Shown piece after piece: positions 26,867 to 35,127 of a stretch of 58,596 nucleotides of DNA (its first letter is position 1; each line of letters starts with the position of its first letter). The DNA comes from UBA6168 sp964442355. Its GTDB lineage: Bacteria; Bacteroidota; Bacteroidia; Chitinophagales; Saprospiraceae. The notes beneath the pieces were generated by a model. The model had not been told where the DNA came from. It saw only the letters and a list, made by a program, of their open reading frames with translations, and searched no databases. The position numbers were made by a program, and so were the translations under genes. The stretch covers positions 1 to 58,596 of the forward strand of contig CAYTZS010000007.1 of the NCBI GenBank assembly GCA_964442355.1, read 5' to 3'.

Positions 26867-29710
26867 ATGGCAATTGCAACCATCACTTTTCCCGAACCGC
26901 TGGAGCGGTTTTATTACTTCGCCGACGACCAAGTGTTGACAGCGGGTCAACTCAACCAATTGGCTGGGCATTTTGACCATGAAACACGGCTGACCCGCAC
27001 GAAGGCGCTGGGCATCGGCATCGTTTGCGGGCTGGAGGTGGAGGTGTCGGCTTCCGGGGGCGAGGTTCGTTTGACGAAAGGGGCGGCCATCACTTCGACT
27101 GGAGACCTCCTGCAAGTACCTGATTTACAGCGGTTTAGGTACATCCGAAAATTGCAGGACGAGGCGACCGTGCCCACCGAGGACGGCACGGTACGGGTAC
27201 GCAAGCTGGCCAACGAGCGGCAGCCCGTGCCGATGTGGCAGCTTTTTACAAGTTCCGTGGACGGCAGCCAACCCCTCACCAACACCGCAGGGTTGCCCAA
27301 TTTCAACGATTTGGTCGCCGTGCTGTACATCGATAGTTGGCTGAAAAGCCCGGAGGAATGCACTGACACCAACTGCGACAACGCTGGGGTGACGCAGATG
27401 AACGACCTGATGGTGGTGCTCGTACCCAAGCAGCACCTGCTGCCCGCCGAGAACAGCCCGAACCGCCGCCGGAATTTGCCGAAGGCGACCGTGCGGAACG
27501 TGGACCTCGCTGGTGGCACGCTGACCAACGTGCAGGAACTCATCAACCGCTACGAGGCGGCGCTGACCAACTCGCTCGGCTCGCTGACCACGGCGCTGGT
27601 GCAAATCGAGAAGCGGTTTCCGAGCTTGGTGGAGTTGGCATTTGACAAAGCCAACCCGGTGCAACAGTGGCCTGTGCAGCTCCGCACATTTGCCACGCAG
27701 TTCAACAACACGCCCCGCATCCAATACGTGTACGACTTTTTTCAAGACCTTGCTTCGAGCATCAACGAACTGTGGGAGGCCATCACGGACATCCCCGGCG
27801 AGTGCTGCCCAGCGGCTGACCGTTTTGCGAAGTACGTGATGGCGGGCGAGTTAGTGCGAGGTACGGGGGTGCGGTTTTCGGAATACCGACACTATTTCAA
27901 TGAGGCGTCAATCCTGAACGAAGGCAGTCGGCGAGCCGAACGGGCGGTGTTCCTGCTGCGCCGCATCGGGCTGATGATGCGGGCGTTCAACCCCTCGCTT
28001 ACGCTGCCCACGGGTGCTGCTGCCATCCGCATCACCCCGTCGAAAAAAGCTGGGGGCAAACTGGGCGACCGGGCCATTCCGTTTTACTACCAACTCAACC
28101 GAACGACGCCGCTGCACGAGTTTTGGAGTTTTGAAAAAAGCCAACTCGGCATGGAGGACACCAACCAGGGCTACTGGATGCGGAACAACTCACCGCACGA
28201 CGACGTGCAAAACCCGTTCAGCTACACCACTGACGGCAGCGATTTTTACCGGGTGGAAGGGCTACTCGGCATGAACATCGAAGCGGCTGAAAGGGAAATC
28301 GAGCGGCTGCAATTGGCGCACAACCTCGGCTTCAAAATCGAGACCATCCAAATCGAGGACGATTTGCCGAAGGTGAAACCGTTCAAGCCCATCAAATTCC
28401 CCGACCTCAACTTGTTCTTCCGGCAAAACCGGGAAGAGCTTTTTTCCAACCTGCACCTCGCTGACCACTACGTGGGGTCGGTGAAGGACGAGTTTGATAG
28501 AACCCCAGACAAGTCCGTTTTCCAGAACGCAAAAGACCCCGACGGAACGGATGTGCTGACGAACTTGACGCAAGCGGTGAATAGTGACCACAACGATTTC
28601 AAGGGTAGGGTTGACGCCGTGACTGCCCGGATGTACAAGCCGATGACGCAGTTTCACGCTGAGTTTACAGCGTTCAGGAAGGACTACGACGAGGCGACCA
28701 CTTTTGCAGAAACCATTGACCGCAAGGTGAGCTATGCCAAGCAGTCGTCGGTGGGCAGTCCCATCCAAAAACTGGTACTGGAGAACAGTACAAAACGTTT
28801 CGAGCTGATTGCGGACATATTCAACAAGCGCAAGGATTTTGTGCTGCGGCAGTACATCTTCGACAAGTTTTTCAACCAAAACCCCGGCCTGCGGCACCAA
28901 TGTGGCGTGGTGGACGGTGGTACACTTGTGCTGGCGTATTCGGCTGTAAATCAGCAGGTTGTGGCCGATTTTTGCCTGCCATACTGCTGCGTGGTAGAAG
29001 TGGACGATGACGATGACAACACCCCGCCACCACCCATCACGGTGCGGCCACTGCCGGGCATCATCGTCAAGCCGACCATCCCAAGGCCGCCGTTCAAGTG
29101 GCTCGACAAGCTTGACCTGTTCCAAGTCCCCCGCATCCCGAAGGGCGTTTTCGACATTGAAAAATTGGTCGTGGACAAGGTGAACATCGCTTCTGCCACG
29201 TACTTCGAGACCGCTTTCAATACGAAAGTGGTGACGGCACTGCCGAATATTTTTCTAAGCGGTGGGGGACAGTTCAGTGGTGGGCAAGACATTGTGACAG
29301 GCGGACTAAAAGATGTAGGCAAGGGCATTCAAGATGAAGACCTCAGGCTGGATTTGGAACGTGCGGCGAGGGATGCGGAGCGCTTGAAGCAACTGAACAG
29401 TATCCCTCCCGACAAGCGCTTGGACGGGGAAAGAAGCGAGTTGGAGCGACTCGCCACGGAACTGCCCAACCGCACGAAAAACCTGATTGAGCGAGCAGGT
29501 GCGGGCAACGAGGACTTAGCAGCGGGTTCTGATGGAGCGAAAATATTGGGCAGTGTTGCGGTCATCGTCGAGGAGTCAAAATCATTTGTTGATTTCAAGG
29601 ACGCTTCCGATGCTGCCGGGCTGATATTGAGCGAGTCGGTGACCAACAACAACTTCAACAAAGCGGGCAGCCTGTCCAAAGTGCTGGGTTCATTCAGGCG
29701 TACGTTTTGA
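26867..29710 (+). CDS. Large eCIS protein, candidate baseplate/fibre-attachment component
   Basis: A 947-residue protein without a confident family name. The ATG at 26867 is chosen because an upstream ATG (26795) would translate the palindrome. The first ~90 residues follow a pattern seen in tail-associated proteins: YYFADDQVLTAGQLNQL, a helical stretch, LGIGIVCGLEVEV, then a beta-rich segment TKGAAITSTGDLLQVPD. The rest includes helical regions (REIERLQLAHNLGFK), a Cys pair near LPYCCVVEV followed by an acidic patch and a Pro-rich linker, and a helical C-terminus (ERAARDAERLKQLN). No ordinary tail-fibre gene exists in the cluster, so this protein may take that place or anchor it. Its last codon overlaps the TTG start of the tape-measure gene. 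Confidence 0.6.
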   Translation: MAIATITFPEPLERFYYFADDQVLTAGQLNQLAGHFDHETRLTRTKALGIGIVCGLEVEVSASGGEVRLTKGAAITSTGDLLQVPDLQRFRYIRKLQDEATVPTEDGTVRVRKLANERQPVPMWQLFTSSVDGSQPLTNTAGLPNFNDLVAVLYIDSWLKSPEECTDTNCDNAGVTQMNDLMVVLVPKQHLLPAENSPNRRRNLPKATVRNVDLAGGTLTNVQELINRYEAALTNSLGSLTTALVQIEKRFPSLVELAFDKANPVQQWPVQLRTFATQFNNTPRIQYVYDFFQDLASSINELWEAITDIPGECCPAADRFAKYVMAGELVRGTGVRFSEYRHYFNEASILNEGSRRAERAVFLLRRIGLMMRAFNPSLTLPTGAAAIRITPSKKAGGKLGDRAIPFYYQLNRTTPLHEFWSFEKSQLGMEDTNQGYWMRNNSPHDDVQNPFSYTTDGSDFYRVEGLLGMNIEAAEREIERLQLAHNLGFKIETIQIEDDLPKVKPFKPIKFPDLNLFFRQNREELFSNLHLADHYVGSVKDEFDRTPDKSVFQNAKDPDGTDVLTNLTQAVNSDHNDFKGRVDAVTARMYKPMTQFHAEFTAFRKDYDEATTFAETIDRKVSYAKQSSVGSPIQKLVLENSTKRFELIADIFNKRKDFVLRQYIFDKFFNQNPGLRHQCGVVDGGTLVLAYSAVNQQVVADFCLPYCCVVEVDDDDDNTPPPPITVRPLPGIIVKPTIPRPPFKWLDKLDLFQVPRIPKGVFDIEKLVVDKVNIASATYFETAFNTKVVTALPNIFLSGGGQFSGGQDIVTGGLKDVGKGIQDEDLRLDLERAARDAERLKQLNSIPPDKRLDGERSELERLATELPNRTKNLIERAGAGNEDLAAGSDGAKILGSVAVIVEESKSFVDFKDASDAAGLILSESVTNNNFNKAGSLSKVLGSFRRTF

Positions 29711-30996
29711 GTACGGGTGAGGAAAATATCGTCATCCAAAAACTGACACTCGAAGTGGAGGTGAACGCCACGGGGGAGGTCAACCAATCCGACTGGCTGC
29801 GCCGCCTCCGAGAATGGCTGGATGATGAGTTTCTGCCAAAATTGGAGGCTTCGTTGCAACAAGCGCTGCCGACCAACGGGCAGACCTTCCGGTTCGGGCG
29901 GCTTGAACTGGACTTGGGGCAATTCACATCGCAGCGCTTTGAAAAAATGGCCGCCGCTGAACTGCCCCGGTTGCTGCCGGAAGTGCTGGAACGGGGCGAG
30001 GTCGAAACATCGGAAGATGCGCCCCAGCGGGTTGCTCCGCCGGAAAAGGAATTGGAGGCGCTCGTTTTTTTCCTGAAAACCGGGCGACTGCCGTGGTGGA
30101 AATCACCAGCGCCAACCTCGGTGGACGAGTGGAAGCGGCAACTTTTGGAGACGCTTCGTACGGGCGGTTTTGCCCTCGGCAAATTGGTGGGTGCCCTTCG
30201 GGAAAAAACGGCGAGGCAGCGGCTGGTGGGTACTTTTTCCGAGCATTTTTTGAAACAACTTTTGACGACAGTTTTTGCAGAGCAAAAATCAGAATCCTCT
30301 GAATATCAGGATGTTGTGCTGGATTTTATTGAAAAATACGCTTCGCAAAAAACGGACAGACCACCCGCCACCGAGCCAGATTGGGAGGCGGTTTTGGAGC
30401 GAATTTTTGAAAATAAGGAAGCCGTTATTTCCGAAGAAAAACCTGTGTCAGACGAAGCACAGCAGCCAGTTTTGAAGCAGACCTCGGAGCAGTTCGAGGC
30501 CGAAGAGCCAATTTACATTCGCAACGCAGGGCTGGTGCTGCTTCACCCCTTCCTGCAAATGCTGCTGGAAGAACTGGGGCTGGCCAAGGATGGCGAGGTC
30601 TTCAAGCCGGAGCGGGCGGTACAGGTGCTGCACTGGCTCTCAGTCGGCAGGGCTGGGGCCGAGTGGGAACTACCGTTGAACAAGCTCCTCTGCGGGTTGC
30701 CACAGGAGGCGGTCATTTCGACCAAAATCCGACTGACGAAACGGGAGCGGGACGAGTGCCAGCGGCTGCTCGAAGCGGCCATCCGGCACTGGTCGGCGCT
30801 CGGCGACACCTCCCCGGAGGGCTTGCAAGGCACGTTCCTCTGCCGGGACGGGAAGCTGTCCCGAAAGCCCAATGGCAGTTGGCTTTTGCAAGTGGAGCAG
30901 CGGGGCTTCGACGTGCTGCTGGCCGACTTGCCATGGGGCATTTCGTTGGTGAAACTGCCGTGGATGCCCGATTTGGTTTGGGTAGAGTGGGGCTAA
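29707..30996 (+). CDS. Contractile injection system tape measure protein
   Basis: A 429-residue protein matching the CIS_TMP family, which sets tube length. The N-terminus carries the family pattern IVIQKLTLEVEV, WLRRLREWLDDEFLPKLE, then FRFGRLELDLGQF. The centre is helical and charged, and the C-terminal domain includes PIYIRNAGLVLLHPFLQMLL, ECQRLLEAAIRHWSALG, LQGTFLCRDGKLS and GFDVLLADLPWGISLVKLPW. It starts at a TTG that overlaps the upstream stop (TTGA, 29707-29710), implying coupled translation. It precedes the cargo cassette. Confidence 0.88.
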   Translation: MSTGEENIVIQKLTLEVEVNATGEVNQSDWLRRLREWLDDEFLPKLEASLQQALPTNGQTFRFGRLELDLGQFTSQRFEKMAAAELPRLLPEVLERGEVETSEDAPQRVAPPEKELEALVFFLKTGRLPWWKSPAPTSVDEWKRQLLETLRTGGFALGKLVGALREKTARQRLVGTFSEHFLKQLLTTVFAEQKSESSEYQDVVLDFIEKYASQKTDRPPATEPDWEAVLERIFENKEAVISEEKPVSDEAQQPVLKQTSEQFEAEEPIYIRNAGLVLLHPFLQMLLEELGLAKDGEVFKPERAVQVLHWLSVGRAGAEWELPLNKLLCGLPQEAVISTKIRLTKRERDECQRLLEAAIRHWSALGDTSPEGLQGTFLCRDGKLSRKPNGSWLLQVEQRGFDVLLADLPWGISLVKLPWMPDLVWVEWG

Positions 30997-31020
30997 AAAA
31001 TTGAAAATCAATTAATTGCA

Positions 31021-34000
31021 TTGAAAGCTGTAGCAGAAAAATCCAGTCAGGTGTCGAAGCCGAGCGTGTCGGCACTTTTCTTCGCAAAAGCGGGAGGCGG
31101 GGATTTTTTTGCACCTGCAATACAAGCCAAGTTGAAGGTCGGGCAGCCCGGTGACAAGCTGGAGCAGGAGGCTGACCGCACCGCCGACCGGGTGATGCGA
31201 ATGCCCGAACCTGCGAAAACGCCAATCCGGGAAGAGCGGCAGCCCACCATTTCCCGCAAGGAAGATGAAAAGTTGCAACGGCAACCCGACGAAAAATTGC
31301 AGCGCAAGGAGGAGGAAAAAATCCAGAAAAAAGAAGAAGAGAAGTTGCGACGGATGGCCAAGCCGGAGGAGAAATTGCAGCGAAAAGAAGAAGAACAAGT
31401 CCAGAAAAAAGAAGAGGAGGTACAGCGGAAAGGCGATGGGGTGCCAGCCGTGACGGCCAGCGTACAGTCGGGCATCAGCAACAAGATGAGCGGCGGGCAA
31501 GCAATGGACACCAGCACCCGCAGCTTCATGGAAAGCCGCATGAATGCTGACTTTTCCAATGTCCGAATCCACTCTGACGCCGAGGCGGGCAGCCTCAACA
31601 GCCAACTCAGCGCACGGGCCTTCACCTACCAAAACCATGTTTTTTTCAACCGGGACCAGTACCAGCCGGGCACTTCGGAGGGCAAGCACCTGCTGGCGCA
31701 CGAATTGACGCACACCATTCAACAAGGCCACGCCGTGCAGCGGTCGCCGCAGGTGAGCACGACGACCACTCAGCCGCAAATCCAGCGACTCGGTGTCAGC
31801 GATGCGCTCGACTACTTCGCCGATGCAGCCTACAACATCCCAGGCTACCGCATGTTCACCATTGTCATCGGTGTGAACCCCATCAACATGGAGCAGGCCG
31901 ACCGGAGTACCGCCAATATACTGAGAGCCATCGTCGAGTTCCTGCCAGGTGGGCGGCTCATCACATCAGTTCTCGACCATTACGGGGTATTCGAGCGGGC
32001 AGGAGCCTACGTGGAGCAGCAAATGAACACGCTCGGCATCACGGGCAGCAGCATCAGGGCAGCCATCATGTCGTTTTTAAACTCGCTCGGTTGGCGGGAT
32101 ATTTTCAATTTGAGCGGTGTGTGGGACCGTGCGAGGCGCATTTTCACGGAACCGATTGGCCGCATCCTGACGCTGGTGCGCAACCTCGGCACTGCTATCA
32201 TGCAGTTCATTTGGGACGCTGTGTTGAGGCCGTTGGCCTCACTGGCGGAGGGCACCCGTGGCTGGGATTTGGTGAAGGCCATACTCGGTCGTGACCCCAT
32301 CACTGGCGCCGCATTCCCTCGTACACCAGCCACACTAATTGGCGGTTTCATGCGGCTTATTGGGCAAGAGGAGGTTTGGGAAAACATCCAGCGTGGCGGT
32401 GCCATCCAGCGGGCTTGGGCATGGTTCCAGGGCGCATTGAGCGAGTTGATGGGTTTCATTGGTCAAATCCCAACGCTGTTCATCAGCACACTGCGCTCCA
32501 TCACCCTCCAAGACTTTTTGCCACCAACCAATTTGTTCGCACGGATATTCCGGGTATTCGGCAATTTCGTGGGCAATTTCATCTCGTGGGCTGGGCGGCA
32601 GGTTTTGACGCTGCTCGAAATCATCTTCTCCGTGGTTGCGCCCGGCGCAATGCCCTATTTGCGGAGGGCAGCGGGTGCGTTCCAGACCATCATCCGCAAC
32701 CCGATAGGCTTCGTTCGCAACCTCATCAATGCCGTGCTGCAAGGGTTCCGTGGTTTTGCCAGCCGAATTGGGACGCACCTTCGCAACAGCATTGTGCAGT
32801 GGCTGACCGGAGCCATGGCTGGCGCTGCGATTTACATCCCACGGGCTTTTGAACTACGTGAAATCGTCAGGTTTGTAATCTCGGTGCTCGGCCTGACGTG
32901 GCAAAACGTGCGAGGCAGGTTGGTGCGACATCTTGGAGAGCCAGCCGTTGTCGCCCTGGAAACCACAGTGAGCGTGGTGCGCACCCTCATCACCGAAGGC
33001 CCGGCGGCAGCTTGGGAGCAAATTCGTGAAATGCTTGGCAATTTGCGGGAAATGGTGATGACGCAAATCCTGCAATATGTCAGCACGACCATCGTGCAGG
33101 CGGCCATGACGCGACTGCTCACCAGCCTAAACCCAGCGGGGGCGTTCATTCAGGCCATCCTCGCCATTTACAACACGGTGATGTTCCTCATCGAGCGCAT
33201 TCGCACCATCATGCAAGTGGGCCGCTCGGTGCTGGACAGCATCATGGCCATTGCCGCTGGTGCCATCGGCCCGGCAGCACAGCGGGTGGAGCGGACGATG
33301 GCCGGGCTGCTGACACTGGTCATCAGCTTTTTGGCTCGGATTGCCGGGTTGGGCAGGATTTCGGATGCAGTGGTGGGCATCATCCAGCGCATCCGCCGTC
33401 CGATTGACATGGCGCTGGACCGGGTGGTGAACTGGCTGGTGGGGATGGCGAGGCGGTTTGTGAGGGGGGTGGCGCAGGCGGGTGTGCCGCAGGATCCGAA
33501 TGAAAGGTTGAGGTTGGGAATGCAGGCGGCGGTGGGTGCGGTGAACCGGTTTTCGGGTAGGGCAGTAGGAATGGCTGTACTTGAGCCGCTGATATTGGCC
33601 ATAAAAACAAGGTATGGATTTCAAACACTTGATTTGATAGCGAGAGAGGGTAAATGGTGGGTTGGTGGAAGGGTGAACCCCGCGCAGCCCCCAATTCAAA
33701 CGGGGGCGAATGCACAAGGAAATCTGAGACTGATCCTGCCAATTTCACTTCCGGCACATGAGAATGTGGCTGGGTCTGGACAAGGCCACTCAATTGCAAA
33801 ACATGTTGCAAAAGACAAGACTTTTCTGATAAACAGGCTTATTACAGAGCCAAGAATTCCAGCAGCAACAACATTTGTAAATCAAGGAACTGCAAATATT
33901 GCGGTGAATGGGACGCTGTCTGCGAATCGAGCGGGCATAGAAACTTGGCTAAATTCTGGGACACCAACCGCCCCGGCACAATATGCCAATGTAGGGACAA

Positions 34001-34167
34001 TGGTTGGTGGTTATGGATTCAGAAGGCCACCGGCGCCAAATGCCCAAAACCAATCCATGTTTAATACCTTGCCGCAGGTGCAATTTCCGAGGGTTCGAGT
34101 AATTATAAGGAAAAATGCAAATGTTGCTGGAGGTTGGTACATTGTCACTTCACATCCAGACGATTAA
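31021..34167 (+). CDS. eCIS cargo: DUF4157 protein with C-terminal RNase A-like toxin domain
   Basis: A 1048-residue candidate effector starting at a TTG. The N-terminus has FF at 20-21 and 29-30 followed by AKLKVGQPGDKLEQEADRTA. A charged repeat region (about 80-140, QRKEEE/QKKEEE) precedes the DUF4157 core (about 170-235, with ADFSNVRIHSD and HELTH at 227-231). Residues about 250-850 are long amphipathic helices. A pre-toxin segment (RYGFQTLDLI, WWVGGRVNPA) leads into the last ~145 residues. These match the CdiA-CT RNase A-like pattern: GHSIAKH (923-928), INRL, FVNQGTANIAVN, ETWLNS and WYIVTSHPD at the end. From memory, the Yersinia kristensenii toxin uses His, Arg (+11), Thr and Tyr; here H928, R939 and T1043 fit, while the Tyr position is His1045. 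A nuclease activity on RNA is inferred. Confidence 0.82.
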   Translation: MKAVAEKSSQVSKPSVSALFFAKAGGGDFFAPAIQAKLKVGQPGDKLEQEADRTADRVMRMPEPAKTPIREERQPTISRKEDEKLQRQPDEKLQRKEEEKIQKKEEEKLRRMAKPEEKLQRKEEEQVQKKEEEVQRKGDGVPAVTASVQSGISNKMSGGQAMDTSTRSFMESRMNADFSNVRIHSDAEAGSLNSQLSARAFTYQNHVFFNRDQYQPGTSEGKHLLAHELTHTIQQGHAVQRSPQVSTTTTQPQIQRLGVSDALDYFADAAYNIPGYRMFTIVIGVNPINMEQADRSTANILRAIVEFLPGGRLITSVLDHYGVFERAGAYVEQQMNTLGITGSSIRAAIMSFLNSLGWRDIFNLSGVWDRARRIFTEPIGRILTLVRNLGTAIMQFIWDAVLRPLASLAEGTRGWDLVKAILGRDPITGAAFPRTPATLIGGFMRLIGQEEVWENIQRGGAIQRAWAWFQGALSELMGFIGQIPTLFISTLRSITLQDFLPPTNLFARIFRVFGNFVGNFISWAGRQVLTLLEIIFSVVAPGAMPYLRRAAGAFQTIIRNPIGFVRNLINAVLQGFRGFASRIGTHLRNSIVQWLTGAMAGAAIYIPRAFELREIVRFVISVLGLTWQNVRGRLVRHLGEPAVVALETTVSVVRTLITEGPAAAWEQIREMLGNLREMVMTQILQYVSTTIVQAAMTRLLTSLNPAGAFIQAILAIYNTVMFLIERIRTIMQVGRSVLDSIMAIAAGAIGPAAQRVERTMAGLLTLVISFLARIAGLGRISDAVVGIIQRIRRPIDMALDRVVNWLVGMARRFVRGVAQAGVPQDPNERLRLGMQAAVGAVNRFSGRAVGMAVLEPLILAIKTRYGFQTLDLIAREGKWWVGGRVNPAQPPIQTGANAQGNLRLILPISLPAHENVAGSGQGHSIAKHVAKDKTFLINRLITEPRIPAATTFVNQGTANIAVNGTLSANRAGIETWLNSGTPTAPAQYANVGTMVGGYGFRRPPAPNAQNQSMFNTLPQVQFPRVRVIIRKNANVAGGWYIVTSHPDD

Positions 34168-34171
34168 ACAA

Positions 34172-34483
34172 ATGGCTAAAGTTGAAATTGAATTAATATG
34201 GCAATTTTTGGCTTCCAATTGGTACGACAGAGAGGAAGACGATGATATTATTTTAGATGATGTAGTTAATTCCAATAGTCATGAATATTGTTTAAATTTA
34301 TTACGTGAGCTTAAAAGATATTCTAAATCAAATATTAAGGTGGATGAAAAAACAGCTTTTATTTCTAAGGCTGTCTGGCGGTATTTCAACAACGATAAAG
34401 CAGCGTTGATATGGTTTCGGGATATTATTAATAAATTTGAAATCAAGGTCCAGTCAAATGCAAAAAAAGAAATCGCAGATTAG
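34172..34483 (+). CDS. Probable immunity protein for the RNase A-like toxin
   Basis: A 103-residue acidic protein beginning four bases after the toxin gene stop. The ATG at 34172 is used; an upstream ATG at 34115 lies inside the toxin coding sequence. It has an acidic patch (DREEDDDIILDD) and a helical second half (VWRYFNNDKAALIWF), with no signal peptide or membrane segment. The DNA is visibly far richer in A and T than the eCIS genes around it. Size, acidity, position right behind a toxin domain and AT-richness fit a cognate immunity protein as in CDI toxin/immunity pairs. I do not recognise a specific immunity family, so this is inference from context. It overlaps the next gene by 26 bases in another frame. 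Confidence 0.6.
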   Translation: MAKVEIELIWQFLASNWYDREEDDDIILDDVVNSNSHEYCLNLLRELKRYSKSNIKVDEKTAFISKAVWRYFNNDKAALIWFRDIINKFEIKVQSNAKKEIAD

Positions 34484-35123
34484 TCCACCAAAACAGGCAT
34501 TTAATCAGGGGCAAAAAAATACCCGCTTCTTCCAAAATGGTACAGAAAGGAATACCCCATTTTTTGAAGTGGGTCAAAAAATGGCACCTCATCGAGACTT
34601 GGGATTGAGCGGGAGGGGCAATCCGGGGAACGCCGTAAATTTTGGCGATGTCAGCCCTGTGCAGCTACGTGGCCGGACCAATGCGGATTTCAGCAACAAC
34701 AGATGGGCCTTGGTCAATGAGCGGGGAGTCCAAGGCGCTGGGTGCGAAGGGTGTACTGGTGGCCATTGTGTCCAATATTCTGCCACTGTTCGTTCAACAT
34801 TTCAGGTAGCAACGACAGTAGCGCTGCCAAACATAGCTGATTACAGCAGCTACACGACCTGCCAGCAGCAACGCATTAGGGAAGCCATTACCAATGTGCT
34901 GGCGCCGCATGAACAGGAGCACGTGAGGGCTTTTCGCTCCTACAACGGCACGGTGAATACCCCCATCTCAATGACGGGTTGTCGAAGTGCGCTGGAAGGG
35001 ATGGTTGCCAGTAGGGCCGAGGCCATACATCTTGGGGTGGAGGCACCCCGCCGGGCGAGCGCACAGGCTGCCAGCGATGCACTTGACCCATTTGTTGTAA
35101 ATGTAGATTTGAACTGCACTTAG
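34458..35123 (+). CDS. Second candidate eCIS cargo protein with HExxH motif
   Basis: A 221-residue protein located between the immunity gene and the AAA+ ATPase. The ATG at 34458 is preferred to an in-frame TTG at 34437. The N-terminus is basic and carries FF at 24-25 and 35-36 (TRFFQ ... TPFFEVGQKM), resembling the start of the DUF4157 cargo. A cysteine cluster follows (GCEGCTGGHC, about 94-103), then TCQQQRIREAITNVLAPHEQEH with HEQEH at 151-155, a potential zinc-protease active site, and a late TGCRSALEGM. It contains no DUF4157 core. It could be a small metallopeptidase effector; a structural or second immunity role cannot be excluded. It ends four bases before the ATPase gene. Confidence 0.6.
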   Translation: MQKKKSQISPPKQAFNQGQKNTRFFQNGTERNTPFFEVGQKMAPHRDLGLSGRGNPGNAVNFGDVSPVQLRGRTNADFSNNRWALVNERGVQGAGCEGCTGGHCVQYSATVRSTFQVATTVALPNIADYSSYTTCQQQRIREAITNVLAPHEQEHVRAFRSYNGTVNTPISMTGCRSALEGMVASRAEAIHLGVEAPRRASAQAASDALDPFVVNVDLNCT

Positions 35124-35127
35124 AAAC

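Noticed and set aside
31699..31713. HELTH motif of the DUF4157 protein as the toxic activity
   Set aside because: This motif belongs to the DUF4157 core present in many eCIS cargo proteins with different tips. The variable C-terminal domain is the better payload candidate, although a protease role in self-processing is not excluded.
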